DNA from: SZAS-79 sp031376265
Lineage (GTDB): Bacteria; Pseudomonadota; Gammaproteobacteria; Burkholderiales; SG8-39
DNA: 64,000 bases
Direction of reading: 5' to 3'
Assembly (NCBI GenBank): GCA_031376265.1
Contig: JANMDK010000353.1
Span: forward strand, 18,349 to 82,348
In this document: one piece after another, positions 8,824 through 18,361 of the stretch
Layout: each line of letters opens with the position of its first letter
How positions within the stretch are numbered: position 1 is the stretch's first letter
Notes under the pieces: model-generated
What the model saw: the letters and a program-made list of their open reading frames with translations, nothing else
Told to the model about the DNA's origin: nothing
The model's database searches: none
Made by a program: the position numbers and the translations under genes

Positions 8824-9687
8824 CTAAACTGCCGCTGCGCCGCCGACGATCTCCGAAAGCTCTTTGGTGATCGCCGCCTGGCGCGACTTGTTGTAGATGA
8901 GCTGCAATTCGCCGATCACGTTGCCGGCGTTGTCGCTGGCCGCTTTCATCGCGACCATGCGCGCGCTCTGCTCGGAGGCGATGTTCTCGGACACCGCCTG
9001 GTAGATCAGCGCCTCGATGTAGCGCGTGAGCACCTGGTCGATGACGACCTTGGCATCGGGCTCGTAGAGGTAATCCCACAAGCCTTCGGGCGCCCCCATC
9101 TTCTCGCCCGAGAGGGGCAGGAGCTGCTCCATCACCGGCTCCTGCTTCATCGTGTTGAGGAACTTGGTGTAGAAGATCACGAGGCGATCGAAGCGGTCTT
9201 CCGTGTAGCCGTTGAGCATCACCTTGACCGCGCCGATGAGCTTGTCCATGTGCGGCGTGTCACCCAGGCCGATCACGTGCGACACCAGGTTGGCCTTGAG
9301 GCGCTGCATGAAGCCGAAACCCTTGTTGCCTATGGCGCAGACCTCGAACTGCTCGCCTTCGCCTTCCCACTCGCGCATCCTGGCCAGCGCCATGCGCAGC
9401 ACGTTGGTGTTGAGGCCGCCGCACAGGCCCTTGTCCGACGTGACCACGATGATGCCGACCTTCTTGACCGAATCGCGCTCGGTGAGGAACGGGTGCCGGT
9501 ATTCCGGGTTGGCGTGGCTCATGTGGGCCGCGACGTTGCGGATTTTTTCCGCGTAGGGGCGCGCCGAGCGCATGCGCTGCTGTGCCTTCCTCATCTTGGA
9601 GGCGGCGACCATCTCCATGGCCTTGGTGATCTTGCGCGTGTTTTGCACGCTCTTGATCTTGGTGCGGATTTCCTTGCTGCCGGGCAT
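8824..9687 (-). CDS. atpG: ATP synthase gamma subunit
   Basis: This 287-residue protein is the rotating central-stalk gamma subunit. The N-terminal helix begins SKEIRTKIKSVQNTRKITKAM, split by family-typical spacing, and includes KAMEMVAASKM. Its C-terminal helix holds RMVAMKAASDNAGNVI, which sits inside the alpha-beta hexamer. The order atpA-atpG-atpD is canonical. The unusually long spacer after it, with a hairpin, separates it from atpD. Confidence 0.98.
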   Translation of the reverse strand: MPGSKEIRTKIKSVQNTRKITKAMEMVAASKMRKAQQRMRSARPYAEKIRNVAAHMSHANPEYRHPFLTERDSVKKVGIIVVTSDKGLCGGLNTNVLRMALARMREWEGEGEQFEVCAIGNKGFGFMQRLKANLVSHVIGLGDTPHMDKLIGAVKVMLNGYTEDRFDRLVIFYTKFLNTMKQEPVMEQLLPLSGEKMGAPEGLWDYLYEPDAKVVIDQVLTRYIEALIYQAVSENIASEQSARMVAMKAASDNAGNVIGELQLIYNKSRQAAITKELSEIVGGAAAV

Positions 9688-9717
9688 CGCGTGATCGCCT
9701 CTTAGTACGAGCCGAGG

Positions 9718-11262
<1,545 letters not shown>

Positions 11263-11323
11263 GGGGTTTCCGATCTGAAAGTGGTGTGTAGGGTGCTGGC
11301 GCTGAGCGACGAAAAATGCGGGC

Positions 11324-11857
11324 TCAGCTGCCCATCAATCCTGCGTTCATTGCGTCGAGCTTGCCGCGCACGGTGCCGTCGATGACCTGGTCGCCGACGC
11401 TCACCCGGGCGCCGCCGATGAGTTCCTTGTTGACGCTCACCTGCGGACGCACCTTGCGCTTGAAGCGGCGCTCGAGGTCGGCCACGAGCGATTCGAGCTC
11501 GCCGGACTGGAACGGGAAAGCTGTTTCGACGATTGCATCGACGGCGCCTTCGCGCTCGGCCTTGAGGTGCTCGAACTGGTCGCGCACCGCCGGCAGGGCT
11601 TCGAGGCGGCGATTCTCGGTCAGCATCTGGAGCAGGGCCTTGGTCTCCGCAGGCACATCGCCGGAGGTCGAAAACAAATCGACGAACTGCGCCGCGGTGA
11701 CCTTGGGATTGCCGAGGATCTGGGCCATTTCGGGCGCCTGCGCGATGGCCGCAAGCTGGCCGAGCGTGTCGGACCATTGCGAAAGCGACCCCGACTTGTC
11801 GGCGAGCGCAAAGAGCGCTTCGGCGTAGGGTCGGGCGATCGTTGCAGTCTCGGCCAT
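11324..11857 (-). CDS. atpH: ATP synthase delta subunit
   Basis: This 177-residue protein is the delta (OSCP) subunit that links the peripheral stalk to the top of F1. The N-terminal helical domain opens with ATIARPYAEALFALA, and the C-terminal region carries the conserved GGARVSVGDQVIDGTVRGKL. It begins 4 bp after the atpF stop, as expected for equal production of the stalk subunits. Confidence 0.97.
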   Translation of the reverse strand: MAETATIARPYAEALFALADKSGSLSQWSDTLGQLAAIAQAPEMAQILGNPKVTAAQFVDLFSTSGDVPAETKALLQMLTENRRLEALPAVRDQFEHLKAEREGAVDAIVETAFPFQSGELESLVADLERRFKRKVRPQVSVNKELIGGARVSVGDQVIDGTVRGKLDAMNAGLMGS

Positions 11858-11861
11858 CCGC

Positions 11862-12332
11862 TCAGAGCTCTTTCTTGAGCTGCGTGAGCAGGTCGGAGTG
11901 CGACTGGGCGTTGACCTCGCGGCGCAGGATCTTTTCTGCCCCGGCGACGGCGAGCGAAGCGACCTGCTCGCGCAGCGTTTCGCGCGCGCGGGACACGTCC
12001 TGCTCGATTTCGGCCTTGGCGACGGCTTTCTCGCGGCCGCTTTCTTCCTTGGCCGCGGACTTGGCCGCTTCGATCATCTGCGAGGCGCGCTTTTCTGCCT
12101 GCGCGAGGATCTCGGCGGCGCGGGTGTGCGCAGCCTGGATCTCCTCGTCGGCCTGCTTGGCCGAAGTCTCGAGCGACTTCTTGCCGAGCTCGGCGGCGGC
12201 AAGGCCGTCGGCGATCGTTTTCTGCCGCGCCTCGATCTTAGTAAGCATCCACGGCCACAGGAATTTAATCGAGATACCTATAAACACTAGGAATACGATG
12301 GCCTGAGCAAATAGAGTGAGGTTGATGTTCAT
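11862..12332 (-). CDS. atpF: ATP synthase b subunit
   Basis: This 156-residue protein is the membrane-anchored peripheral-stalk b subunit. One N-terminal transmembrane helix (about residues 5-25, ending at a WPWM segment) is followed by a long charged coiled coil rich in Ala, Glu and Lys. It is the normal length for the family and lies between atpE and atpH. Confidence 0.97.
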   Translation of the reverse strand: MNINLTLFAQAIVFLVFIGISIKFLWPWMLTKIEARQKTIADGLAAAELGKKSLETSAKQADEEIQAAHTRAAEILAQAEKRASQMIEAAKSAAKEESGREKAVAKAEIEQDVSRARETLREQVASLAVAGAEKILRREVNAQSHSDLLTQLKKEL

Positions 12333-12368
12333 AAATACCTTCTCTCGGGAATTGCCGACGCGCGCTAT

Positions 12369-12641
12369 TTAGCCGAGCTTGTCTAGGAGGGGATTCCCCG
12401 TGGCAAACCAAAGCGCCAGACCCACGCCGATGATGAACGAGGCGTCGATCAGGCCCAGCAGCAGGAACACCTTGGCCTGCAGCGAGTCGGTGAGTTCGGG
12501 CTGGCGCGCGGCGGCTTCGAGAAAGCGGCTGCACATGATGCCCACGCCCACGCACGCGCCCAGCGCGCCCAGACCGATCATGAGGCCGATGCCGATACCG
12601 GTGTAGGCCTGCACCATCGCGATCATTTGCATTTTGTCCAT
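12369..12641 (-). CDS. atpE: ATP synthase c subunit (rotor ring)
   Basis: This 90-residue hairpin membrane protein forms the c-ring. Helix 1 carries a glycine-rich GIGLMIGLGALGACVGVG segment and the polar loop is ARQPE. Helix 2 contains the ion-binding carboxylate Asp in LIDASFIIGVGLAL. The neighbouring residues look like those of proton-driven rather than sodium-driven rings; this is inference. The ATG at 12641 is used because an AAAGGAAA ribosome site precedes it and the longer frame would add an unlikely polar extension. Confidence 0.97.
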   Translation of the reverse strand: MDKMQMIAMVQAYTGIGIGLMIGLGALGACVGVGIMCSRFLEAAARQPELTDSLQAKVFLLLGLIDASFIIGVGLALWFATGNPLLDKLG

Positions 12642-12681
12642 TGCGAGTTTTCCTTTCTTTTGCGGAAGAGTAATTGGGTGA

Positions 12682-13485
12682 TTAGTGATGCTCATGCGCC
12701 ATCGTGAGGTACACGATGGTGAGCATCATGAAAATGTAGGCTTGCAGGCCGACGATCAAGATATGGAAGATCGCCCAAGCCACGCCCAAGACAGAGCCAA
12801 AGAAGACTCCCCAGAGTCCTGTAGCAGCCCACGTCCAAAGAAGCAGGAAGATGAGCTCGCCTGCATACATGTTCCCGTAGAGTCGAAGCGAGTGGGAGAG
12901 CGGCTTCGAGAGATATTCGATCGCATTGAACAACAGATTCAGCGGGAAGAGCCACTTCCCGAATGGCGTAGCGACGAGCTCGTGCATCCAGCCGCCTAGC
13001 CCCTTCACCTTGATTGAGAAGTAGATCATCAGGGCGAAGACCGTCAGCGCCAGTGCGAACGTTGTGTTGACGTCAGCAGTGGGCACGATCCGAAAGCCGT
13101 GTTCGGAAATCTTATGCGTCCCAAGCGCAATGATGTCCACCGGCAAGAAATCCATCGAATTCATGAGAAGTACCCACACGAATACGGTAAGTGCCGCTGG
13201 AGCGATGAATCTATCCCTACCACCGTGCTTGAAGATACTTTTAGTCTGTTCGTCAACAAACGTGATGAGCACTTCGACGAACGCTTGTCGCCTACCGGGT
13301 ACGCCCTCAGTCGCATCCTTCACTACCCACCAGATGAACCCAAGCCCGACGAAGCCTAGGAGGATCGAAACTACGATGGAATCGAAATGCAAAGTCCAGA
13401 AGCCGCCATCGCCAATCTGATAAGCGCCATGCGTCAGGTGGTGACGGATGTACTCGGTGGATGTAAGTGCTTTATCTGCTGCCAT
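12682..13485 (-). CDS. atpB: ATP synthase a subunit
   Basis: This protein of about 267 residues is the membrane a subunit that forms the two proton half-channels. The essential Arg lies in the SLRLYGNMYAGELIF segment of the C-terminal half, with partner polar residues in the last helix. The ATG at 13485 overlaps the end of atpI by 14 bp; a TTG four codons upstream is the alternative. Upstream ribosome-site quality is poor for both, which suggests coupling to atpI translation. Confidence 0.96.
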   Translation of the reverse strand: MAADKALTSTEYIRHHLTHGAYQIGDGGFWTLHFDSIVVSILLGFVGLGFIWWVVKDATEGVPGRRQAFVEVLITFVDEQTKSIFKHGGRDRFIAPAALTVFVWVLLMNSMDFLPVDIIALGTHKISEHGFRIVPTADVNTTFALALTVFALMIYFSIKVKGLGGWMHELVATPFGKWLFPLNLLFNAIEYLSKPLSHSLRLYGNMYAGELIFLLLWTWAATGLWGVFFGSVLGVAWAIFHILIVGLQAYIFMMLTIVYLTMAHEHH

Positions 13486-13849
13486 GGTCGCGGACAAAAA
13501 ATGCCATCGAAAAAATCAGGATCGACACAATGAACGATCCAACGCACGCGGACGAAATCACGTCCTCGTAGTTCGTCAATACCAACCAGAGAAGAATTAC
13601 CGAGAGTCCGATCTTGACCGACTCGGCCTGCAGCGCCGTCACCAGCGTCCCCCCTGCAGACTTGTCCCTGCCCCTTTGCACCGCCACTGCGAAACCCACC
13701 CCACCCGCCAACCCGACTGCGCCTCCCAGCGCTGCGGACAGTGCGCCATGCCTCCCCAGAAACCATCCGAAAACAAGCGTCAATGCCGCTGTGGCGATGA
13801 CCTGCCAGGCGAGGACGGTGCGGATCGGCTTGCTCTTGATGCGAAGCAT
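13472..13849 (-). CDS. atpI: ATP synthase assembly protein I
   Basis: This 125-residue protein has four predicted membrane helices and occupies the first position of the atp operon, as AtpI does. AtpI proteins aid c-ring assembly or Mg uptake and are poorly conserved; the call rests on position, length and topology. Helix pairs are separated by a basic loop (QRGRDKSAGG). It overlaps atpB by 14 bp, and a good promoter lies upstream. Confidence 0.85.
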   Translation of the reverse strand: MLRIKSKPIRTVLAWQVIATAALTLVFGWFLGRHGALSAALGGAVGLAGGVGFAVAVQRGRDKSAGGTLVTALQAESVKIGLSVILLWLVLTNYEDVISSACVGSFIVSILIFSMAFFVRDHGSR

Positions 13850-13883
13850 CGGATTCGTTCTGTCGCATCGAGCAAACCCGTTG

Positions 13884-13913
13884 ATTGTAATTGTCCTTGG
13901 GGTTTACAGTCAA
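13884..13913 (-). promoter_or_regulatory. Predicted sigma-70 promoter of the atp operon
   Basis: On the minus strand a TTGACT (-35) and a TACAAT (-10) are separated by 18 bases in the 98-bp gap between parB and atpI, both one base off consensus. This gives the ATP synthase operon its own promoter downstream of parB. A GC-rich 8-bp stem at 13916-13946 lies just before it, without a U-tract. Confidence 0.7.
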
Positions 13914-13947
13914 TCCGCGCCGCGGTGCAGCAACGGGTGCGGCGCGC

Positions 13948-14799
13948 TCAGCGACGGCCTAGTTTTGCGATCAGTTCGTCGAGGTGCTCGAAGCTCGAGT
14001 AATGCAGGATCAACTTGCCGGTGCCTTTGCGGCCCGCCTTGATTTCCACTGTGGTGCCGATCTTCCCCGCGGTCTCCTCCTCGAGCCGCGCGATGTCGCG
14101 GTCGACCTTCTTTCGACGTTGCGGCGCGTTGTCCCCCTTGATCCACTGCTGCGTGAGCGCTTCGGTTTCACGCACGGAGAGGCCGCGCGCCGCCGTGCGA
14201 TTCGCCGCCTCGACCTGGCGTGCGCCGTCGAGCGCGAGCAGCGCGCGCGCATGGCCCATTTCGAGCACGCCTTCCATCACCATCGCCTGGACCGGGCGTG
14301 CGAGGTTAAGGAGGCGCAACAAGTTGCTCGCCGCACTGCGCGAGCGGCCCACCGCATCGGCGGCCTGCTGGTGAGTCATCTTGAACTCCTGCACCAGGCG
14401 CTGCAGGCCGGCAGCTTCTTCCATCGCGTTGAGGTTCTCGCGCTGGATGTTCTCGATCAGCGCCATCGCCAGGGCGGCTTCGTCGGGCACCTCGCGCACC
14501 AGCGCAGGAATCTCGTCGAGCCCGGCCATCTGCGCCGCGCGCCATCGCCGCTCGCCGGCGATGAGTTCGTACCGGTCGCGCTCGACCGGGCGCACCAGCA
14601 CCGGCTGCATGAGACCCTGCGTTTTGATCGACGCGGCGAGTTCCGCGAGCGCCTCCTGGTCCATCTTCGTGCGCGGCTGGTATTTGCCGGGACGGATCCG
14701 GTTGACCGGCAGCGTCATCAGCGAATCCTTGCCGGGAGCGTCGTCGCTGCCGCCGAGGAGCGCCTCCAGCCCGCGCCCCAATCCCTTTTGCTTGTTCAT
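13948..14799 (-). CDS. parB: Chromosome-partitioning protein ParB
   Basis: This protein of about 283 residues is the CTP-dependent centromere-binding clamp ParB. It has the N-terminal ParA-interacting peptide KGLGRGLEALLG, the CTPase box GERRWRAAQMAG, the helix-turn-helix around DAVGRSRSAASNLLRL and a C-terminal dimerisation domain. The ATG at 14799 is preferred to the ATG at 14805 because a GGGAC ribosome site lies about 8 bases before it rather than touching it. It is co-transcribed with parA (10 bp gap). Its likely targets are the two parS sites upstream of mnmG, about 3.4 kb away. Confidence 0.97.
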   Translation of the reverse strand: MNKQKGLGRGLEALLGGSDDAPGKDSLMTLPVNRIRPGKYQPRTKMDQEALAELAASIKTQGLMQPVLVRPVERDRYELIAGERRWRAAQMAGLDEIPALVREVPDEAALAMALIENIQRENLNAMEEAAGLQRLVQEFKMTHQQAADAVGRSRSAASNLLRLLNLARPVQAMVMEGVLEMGHARALLALDGARQVEAANRTAARGLSVRETEALTQQWIKGDNAPQRRKKVDRDIARLEEETAGKIGTTVEIKAGRKGTGKLILHYSSFEHLDELIAKLGRR

Positions 14800-14809
14800 G
14801 GCCATGTCC

Positions 14810-15577
14810 CTATGCCGCCGAGGGTGCAAGGATTTCGTCGGCGAGCGCGAGGTAGGCCTGCGCCCCCTTGGAAGCGCGGTCCCACACCACTGCGGCCATG
14901 CCGTAGCTCGGCGCTTCGGCCAGGCGCACGTTGCGGGGCACCAGCGTCCTGAAGACCTTGTCGCCGAAATGCTGCTCGAGCTGCGCGGAGACCTGCTGCG
15001 AAAGCGTATTGCGTGGGTCATACATCGTGCGCAGCAAGCCGCCGATTTCGAGCTGCGGGTTGAGGTTGGCGCGCACCCGCTTGATGGTGCCGACGAGATC
15101 CGACAGTCCCTCGAGGGCGTAGTACTCGCATTGCATCGGGATCAGCACCTCGCGCGCCGCAACGAGCCCGTTGATCGTGAGCAGCGAGAGCGAGGGCGGG
15201 CAATCGATGAAGATGAAGTCGTAGTCGGCCTCGACATTCGCAAGCGCCGCTTTGAGGCGGCCTTCGCGGTTCGGCAAGTCGACCAGCTCGACTTCGGCGC
15301 CGGCGAGTTCGCGGTTCGCCGGCAGCAAATCGTATTTGCCGGATTCGGAAAAAGTGCGGATCCCGGCCACCTCGCCCAGTCCGAGCAGGACCTGGTAGAC
15401 GGTGCGCGAAATGGACTTCTTGTCCACGCCGCTTCCGGTCGTCGCGTTGCCCTGCGGATCGAGGTCGACGAGCAATACGCGCTTGCCGCTTGCCGCGAGG
15501 CTCGCCGCGAGATTGACGCTCGTCGTGGTCTTGCCGACGCCGCCCTTTTGGTTGACGACTGCGATCAGGCGCGCCAT
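14810..15577 (-). CDS. parA: Chromosome-partitioning ATPase ParA (Soj)
   Basis: This 255-residue protein is a ParA/MinD-type deviant Walker ATPase that drives origin segregation with ParB. The deviant P-loop NQKGGVGKTTTSVNLAA is at residues 8-24 and the Walker A' LLVDLDPQGNATTG follows. The DFIFIDCPPSL Walker B motif is near residue 120. It starts directly after the rsmG stop. The short N-terminus, with no DNA-binding extension, marks it as chromosomal (Soj) type. Confidence 0.98.
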   Translation of the reverse strand: MARLIAVVNQKGGVGKTTTSVNLAASLAASGKRVLLVDLDPQGNATTGSGVDKKSISRTVYQVLLGLGEVAGIRTFSESGKYDLLPANRELAGAEVELVDLPNREGRLKAALANVEADYDFIFIDCPPSLSLLTINGLVAAREVLIPMQCEYYALEGLSDLVGTIKRVRANLNPQLEIGGLLRTMYDPRNTLSQQVSAQLEQHFGDKVFRTLVPRNVRLAEAPSYGMAAVVWDRASKGAQAYLALADEILAPSAA

Positions 15578-16204
15578 CTAGGCACCCCCATTGCAGAGGA
15601 CGAGATGACGCTCGCCGTCGACATGCGGCACGATGAGCTTGTGCACCGTGTCGCATTGAAAACCGCTGGGCACGCGCGCGATTTCGTCATGCGGATAGAG
15701 GCCCTTCATCGCCGCAAAATAGCCGCCGGGCTTGACCAGGTGGCGGCATGCGGCGATGAAATCTGCGAGTTCTGCAAAGGCGCGCGAGATGGCCCCGTCG
15801 AAGCGGGCCACCGGCTGCCACTCTTCGGCGCGGCCGACATGGACAGCGACATTCTTCAACCCGAGCTCGATGATGGCCTGCTGCATGAACGCGCCTTTTT
15901 TGTGATTGCTGTCGTTTAGCGTGACCTGCAATTCCGGCCGGGCGATCGCGAGCGGGATCCCGGGCAGGCCGCCGCCGGCGCCGACATCTACGAGCGAGCC
16001 TGCGCGAATGTGCGGCAGGACGGCGAGCGAATCGATGAGGTGGTGACTCACCATGCGTTCCGGCTCGCGGATTGCGGTGAGGTTGTACGTGCGGTTCCAC
16101 TTCGCAAGCAGTTCGACATACGCGAGAAGCTTGCGTGAGGCATCTTCCGGCAGGACAAGGCCGAGTCCGTTGAGTCCTTCGGCCAGGGTTGCCGCGGGTG
16201 TCAT
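15578..16204 (-). CDS. rsmG: 16S rRNA (guanine527-N7)-methyltransferase
   Basis: This 208-residue SAM-dependent methyltransferase modifies G527 in the 530 loop of 16S rRNA. The SAM-binding motif VDVGAGGGLPGIPLAI and the following TLNDSNHKKGAF are clear. It overlaps mnmG by 4 bp (ATGA) and directly precedes parA, the classical gidA-gidB-parA-parB order. Confidence 0.97.
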   Translation of the reverse strand: MTPAATLAEGLNGLGLVLPEDASRKLLAYVELLAKWNRTYNLTAIREPERMVSHHLIDSLAVLPHIRAGSLVDVGAGGGLPGIPLAIARPELQVTLNDSNHKKGAFMQQAIIELGLKNVAVHVGRAEEWQPVARFDGAISRAFAELADFIAACRHLVKPGGYFAAMKGLYPHDEIARVPSGFQCDTVHKLIVPHVDGERHLVLCNGGA

Positions 16205-18093
16205 GCGGACTTCTTCTGGTCGGCGAATCCGCGCTTGAGATGGACCAGCAAGAGCGAGATCGCCGCCGGCGTCACCCCCTGCATGCGGGCTGCCTGGCCG
16301 ATCGTTTCCGGCTTGTAGCGGTTGAGCTTCTGTTGTACTTCGCGCGAAAGTCCGCGGACGTTCTGGTAGTCCAGATCGCCCGGCAGCCTGAGCGAGCCTT
16401 GCGCTTCGCGCCGCTCGACCTCCGACTGTTGGCGAGTGATGTAGCCCGAGTACTTGGCCTGGACCTCGACTTGCTCGGCGATCTCCTGATTACCCACCGA
16501 AGGCCCGGCCTCCGGAAGCGTCATCAGAGAGTCGTAGCTCACGCCGGGGCGCCGCAAGAGATCGGCGAGCGTGTATTCGCGCTCGATGTCCTTGCCCAGG
16601 ACACGCTCGGCGTCCGCGGCGGGCAATGTCCTCGGATTCACCCAGGTCGACTTGAGGCGCTCCTGCTCTGTGGCAATGGCGTCCCGCTTGCGGCTGAAAG
16701 CGTCCCAGCGCACGTCGTCGACGATGCCGAGCGCTCGGCCGATTTCTGTCAGCCTCAAGTCAGCATTGTCTTCCCTCAGCATCAGCCGGAACTCGGCGCG
16801 GCTGGTGAACATGCGATAGGGCTCGGAGACGCCGCGGGTGATCAGGTCATCGACCAAAACGCCCAGATAGGCCTCATCGCGACGCGGGCACCAGGCCTCC
16901 TTGCCTTGCGCCTGCAGCGCCGCGTTGAGGCCGGCCAGCAGGCCTTGCGCGGCCGCTTCCTCATAACCCGTGGTGCCGTTGATTTGGCCGGCAAAGAAGA
17001 GCCCGGGGATCGACTTGGTTTCCAGTGAAGCCTTGAGGTTACGCGGATCGAAATAGTCGTACTCGATCGCATAGCCCGGACGCAGGATGTGAGCGTTCTC
17101 CAGGCCTTCGATGCTGTGGACTAACGCCAGCTGGACATCGAAAGGCAGGCTGGTCGAAATTCCATTGGGGTAATACTCGTGCGTCGTCAACCCCTCGGGC
17201 TCGAGGAAAATCTGGTGGCTTGCCTTGCCGGCGAACCGGTGGATCTTGTCCTCGATGGAAGGGCAATAGCGTGGCCCCACGCCCTGGATGACGCCGGTAA
17301 ACATCGGCGAGCGGTCGAGGCCGCCGCGGATGACCTCGTGCGTGCGCTCGTTGGTATGGGTAATCCAGCACGGCAGCTGTGCCGGGTGCATCTCGCGCTT
17401 TCCGAGGAAAGAGAAAACGGGCTCGGGCGTATCCCCGGGCTGCTCCTGCATGCGCGAAAAGTCGATCGTGCGACCGTCGATTCTCGGCGGCGTGCCCGTC
17501 TTGAGCCGGCCCACTGGAAGATCCATCTCCCGGAGTCGAGCCGCCAGGGTGATAGCCGCCGCATCCCCAGCGCGGCCACCCTCCTGGGTTTGCAGGCCAA
17601 TGTGAATCAGGCCTGCCAGGAACGTCCCGGTCGTGAGCACTACGGTATTGGCGCGGAATTCGATGCCGCCTTGGGTCTTCACCCCGGCAACGACCCCGGC
17701 TTCGAGGACGATATCGTCCACCGCCTGCTGGAACAGCGAGAGGTTCGGCTGGTTCTCGAGCCGCCGCCGGATCGCCGCGCGGTAGAGCACCCTGTCTGCC
17801 TGGGCCCGGGTCGCGCGCACAGCCGCTCCCTTCGACGAATTCAGGGTGCGAAACTGGATCCCCGCCTCGTCGGTGGCCAGGGCCATGGCGCCGCCCAAGG
17901 CATCGATCTCGCGGACAAGGTGACCCTTCCCGATCCCCCCAATCGAGGGATTACAGGACATTTGGCCCAGCGTTTCGATGCTATGGGTGAGGAGTAGCGT
18001 GCGCGCGCCGGTGCGCGCGGCCGCCAACGCGGCTTCGCTGCCGGCGTGACCGCCGCCAACCACAATCACGTCGAAATCAGTGTGATACCGCAT
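16201..18093 (-). CDS. mnmG: tRNA uridine-5-carboxymethylaminomethyl modification enzyme, FAD subunit
   Basis: This 630-residue FAD protein works with MnmE to place the cmnm5 group on wobble uridine 34 of several tRNAs. The N-terminal FAD motif VVGGGHAGSEAALAAARTG, the CNPSIGGIGKGHL signature and the C-terminal helical domain that contacts MnmE are all present. Its partner mnmE lies about 15 kb away in this window. The 268-bp region upstream carries two parS sites. Confidence 0.98.
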   Translation of the reverse strand: MRYHTDFDVIVVGGGHAGSEAALAAARTGARTLLLTHSIETLGQMSCNPSIGGIGKGHLVREIDALGGAMALATDEAGIQFRTLNSSKGAAVRATRAQADRVLYRAAIRRRLENQPNLSLFQQAVDDIVLEAGVVAGVKTQGGIEFRANTVVLTTGTFLAGLIHIGLQTQEGGRAGDAAAITLAARLREMDLPVGRLKTGTPPRIDGRTIDFSRMQEQPGDTPEPVFSFLGKREMHPAQLPCWITHTNERTHEVIRGGLDRSPMFTGVIQGVGPRYCPSIEDKIHRFAGKASHQIFLEPEGLTTHEYYPNGISTSLPFDVQLALVHSIEGLENAHILRPGYAIEYDYFDPRNLKASLETKSIPGLFFAGQINGTTGYEEAAAQGLLAGLNAALQAQGKEAWCPRRDEAYLGVLVDDLITRGVSEPYRMFTSRAEFRLMLREDNADLRLTEIGRALGIVDDVRWDAFSRKRDAIATEQERLKSTWVNPRTLPAADAERVLGKDIEREYTLADLLRRPGVSYDSLMTLPEAGPSVGNQEIAEQVEVQAKYSGYITRQQSEVERREAQGSLRLPGDLDYQNVRGLSREVQQKLNRYKPETIGQAARMQGVTPAAISLLLVHLKRGFADQKKSA

Positions 18094-18149
18094 GCGCCGG
18101 AAACGGGAGACGAACCAGGAACCTTCGGGGAGGCGTCATGATACGTGAA

Positions 18150-18165
18150 TGTTTCACGTGAAACT
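18150..18165. promoter_or_regulatory. parS site 1 (ParB-binding centromere)
   Basis: The sequence TGTTTCACGTGAAACT differs from the bacterial parS consensus TGTTTCACGTGAAACA only at its last base, and its 14-bp core is a perfect palindrome. It lies 57 bp upstream of mnmG, near oriC and the parAB genes, where functional parS sites are expected. Confidence 0.93.
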
Positions 18166-18192
18166 AGGCAACCTCGGTCTCCTCCTTGCTTG

Positions 18193-18208
18193 GCGGTTCC
18201 ACGTGGAA
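18193..18208. promoter_or_regulatory. parS site 2 (variant centromere)
   Basis: GGTTCCACGTGGAACA contains the perfect 14-bp palindrome GTTCCACGTGGAAC, the CC/GG variant of parS found in some proteobacteria. Its centre is 43 bp from that of parS site 1, roughly four helical turns. The rest of this 268-bp spacer between mnmG and the plus-strand dehydratase gene is AT-richer and may hold both promoters. Confidence 0.8.
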
Positions 18209-18361
18209 CACGGACATCGAATTTCGAAATCTGGCCATATTTTAGCGTCGTTACCGTAAGTAACTACTGGCTCTCGTTTAAGAATCAAAACCACGATGGC
18301 TTCGCGAGGCGATCTCTACCATCATGCGCATCCCTACCCCGGTCCAAGGTACCGAGCCCGC

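Noticed and set aside
13916..13946. GC-rich 8-bp hairpin after parB considered as a parAB terminator
   Set aside because: No U-tract follows on the minus strand, and the arms overlap the atp promoter surroundings; not enough support to call a terminator.
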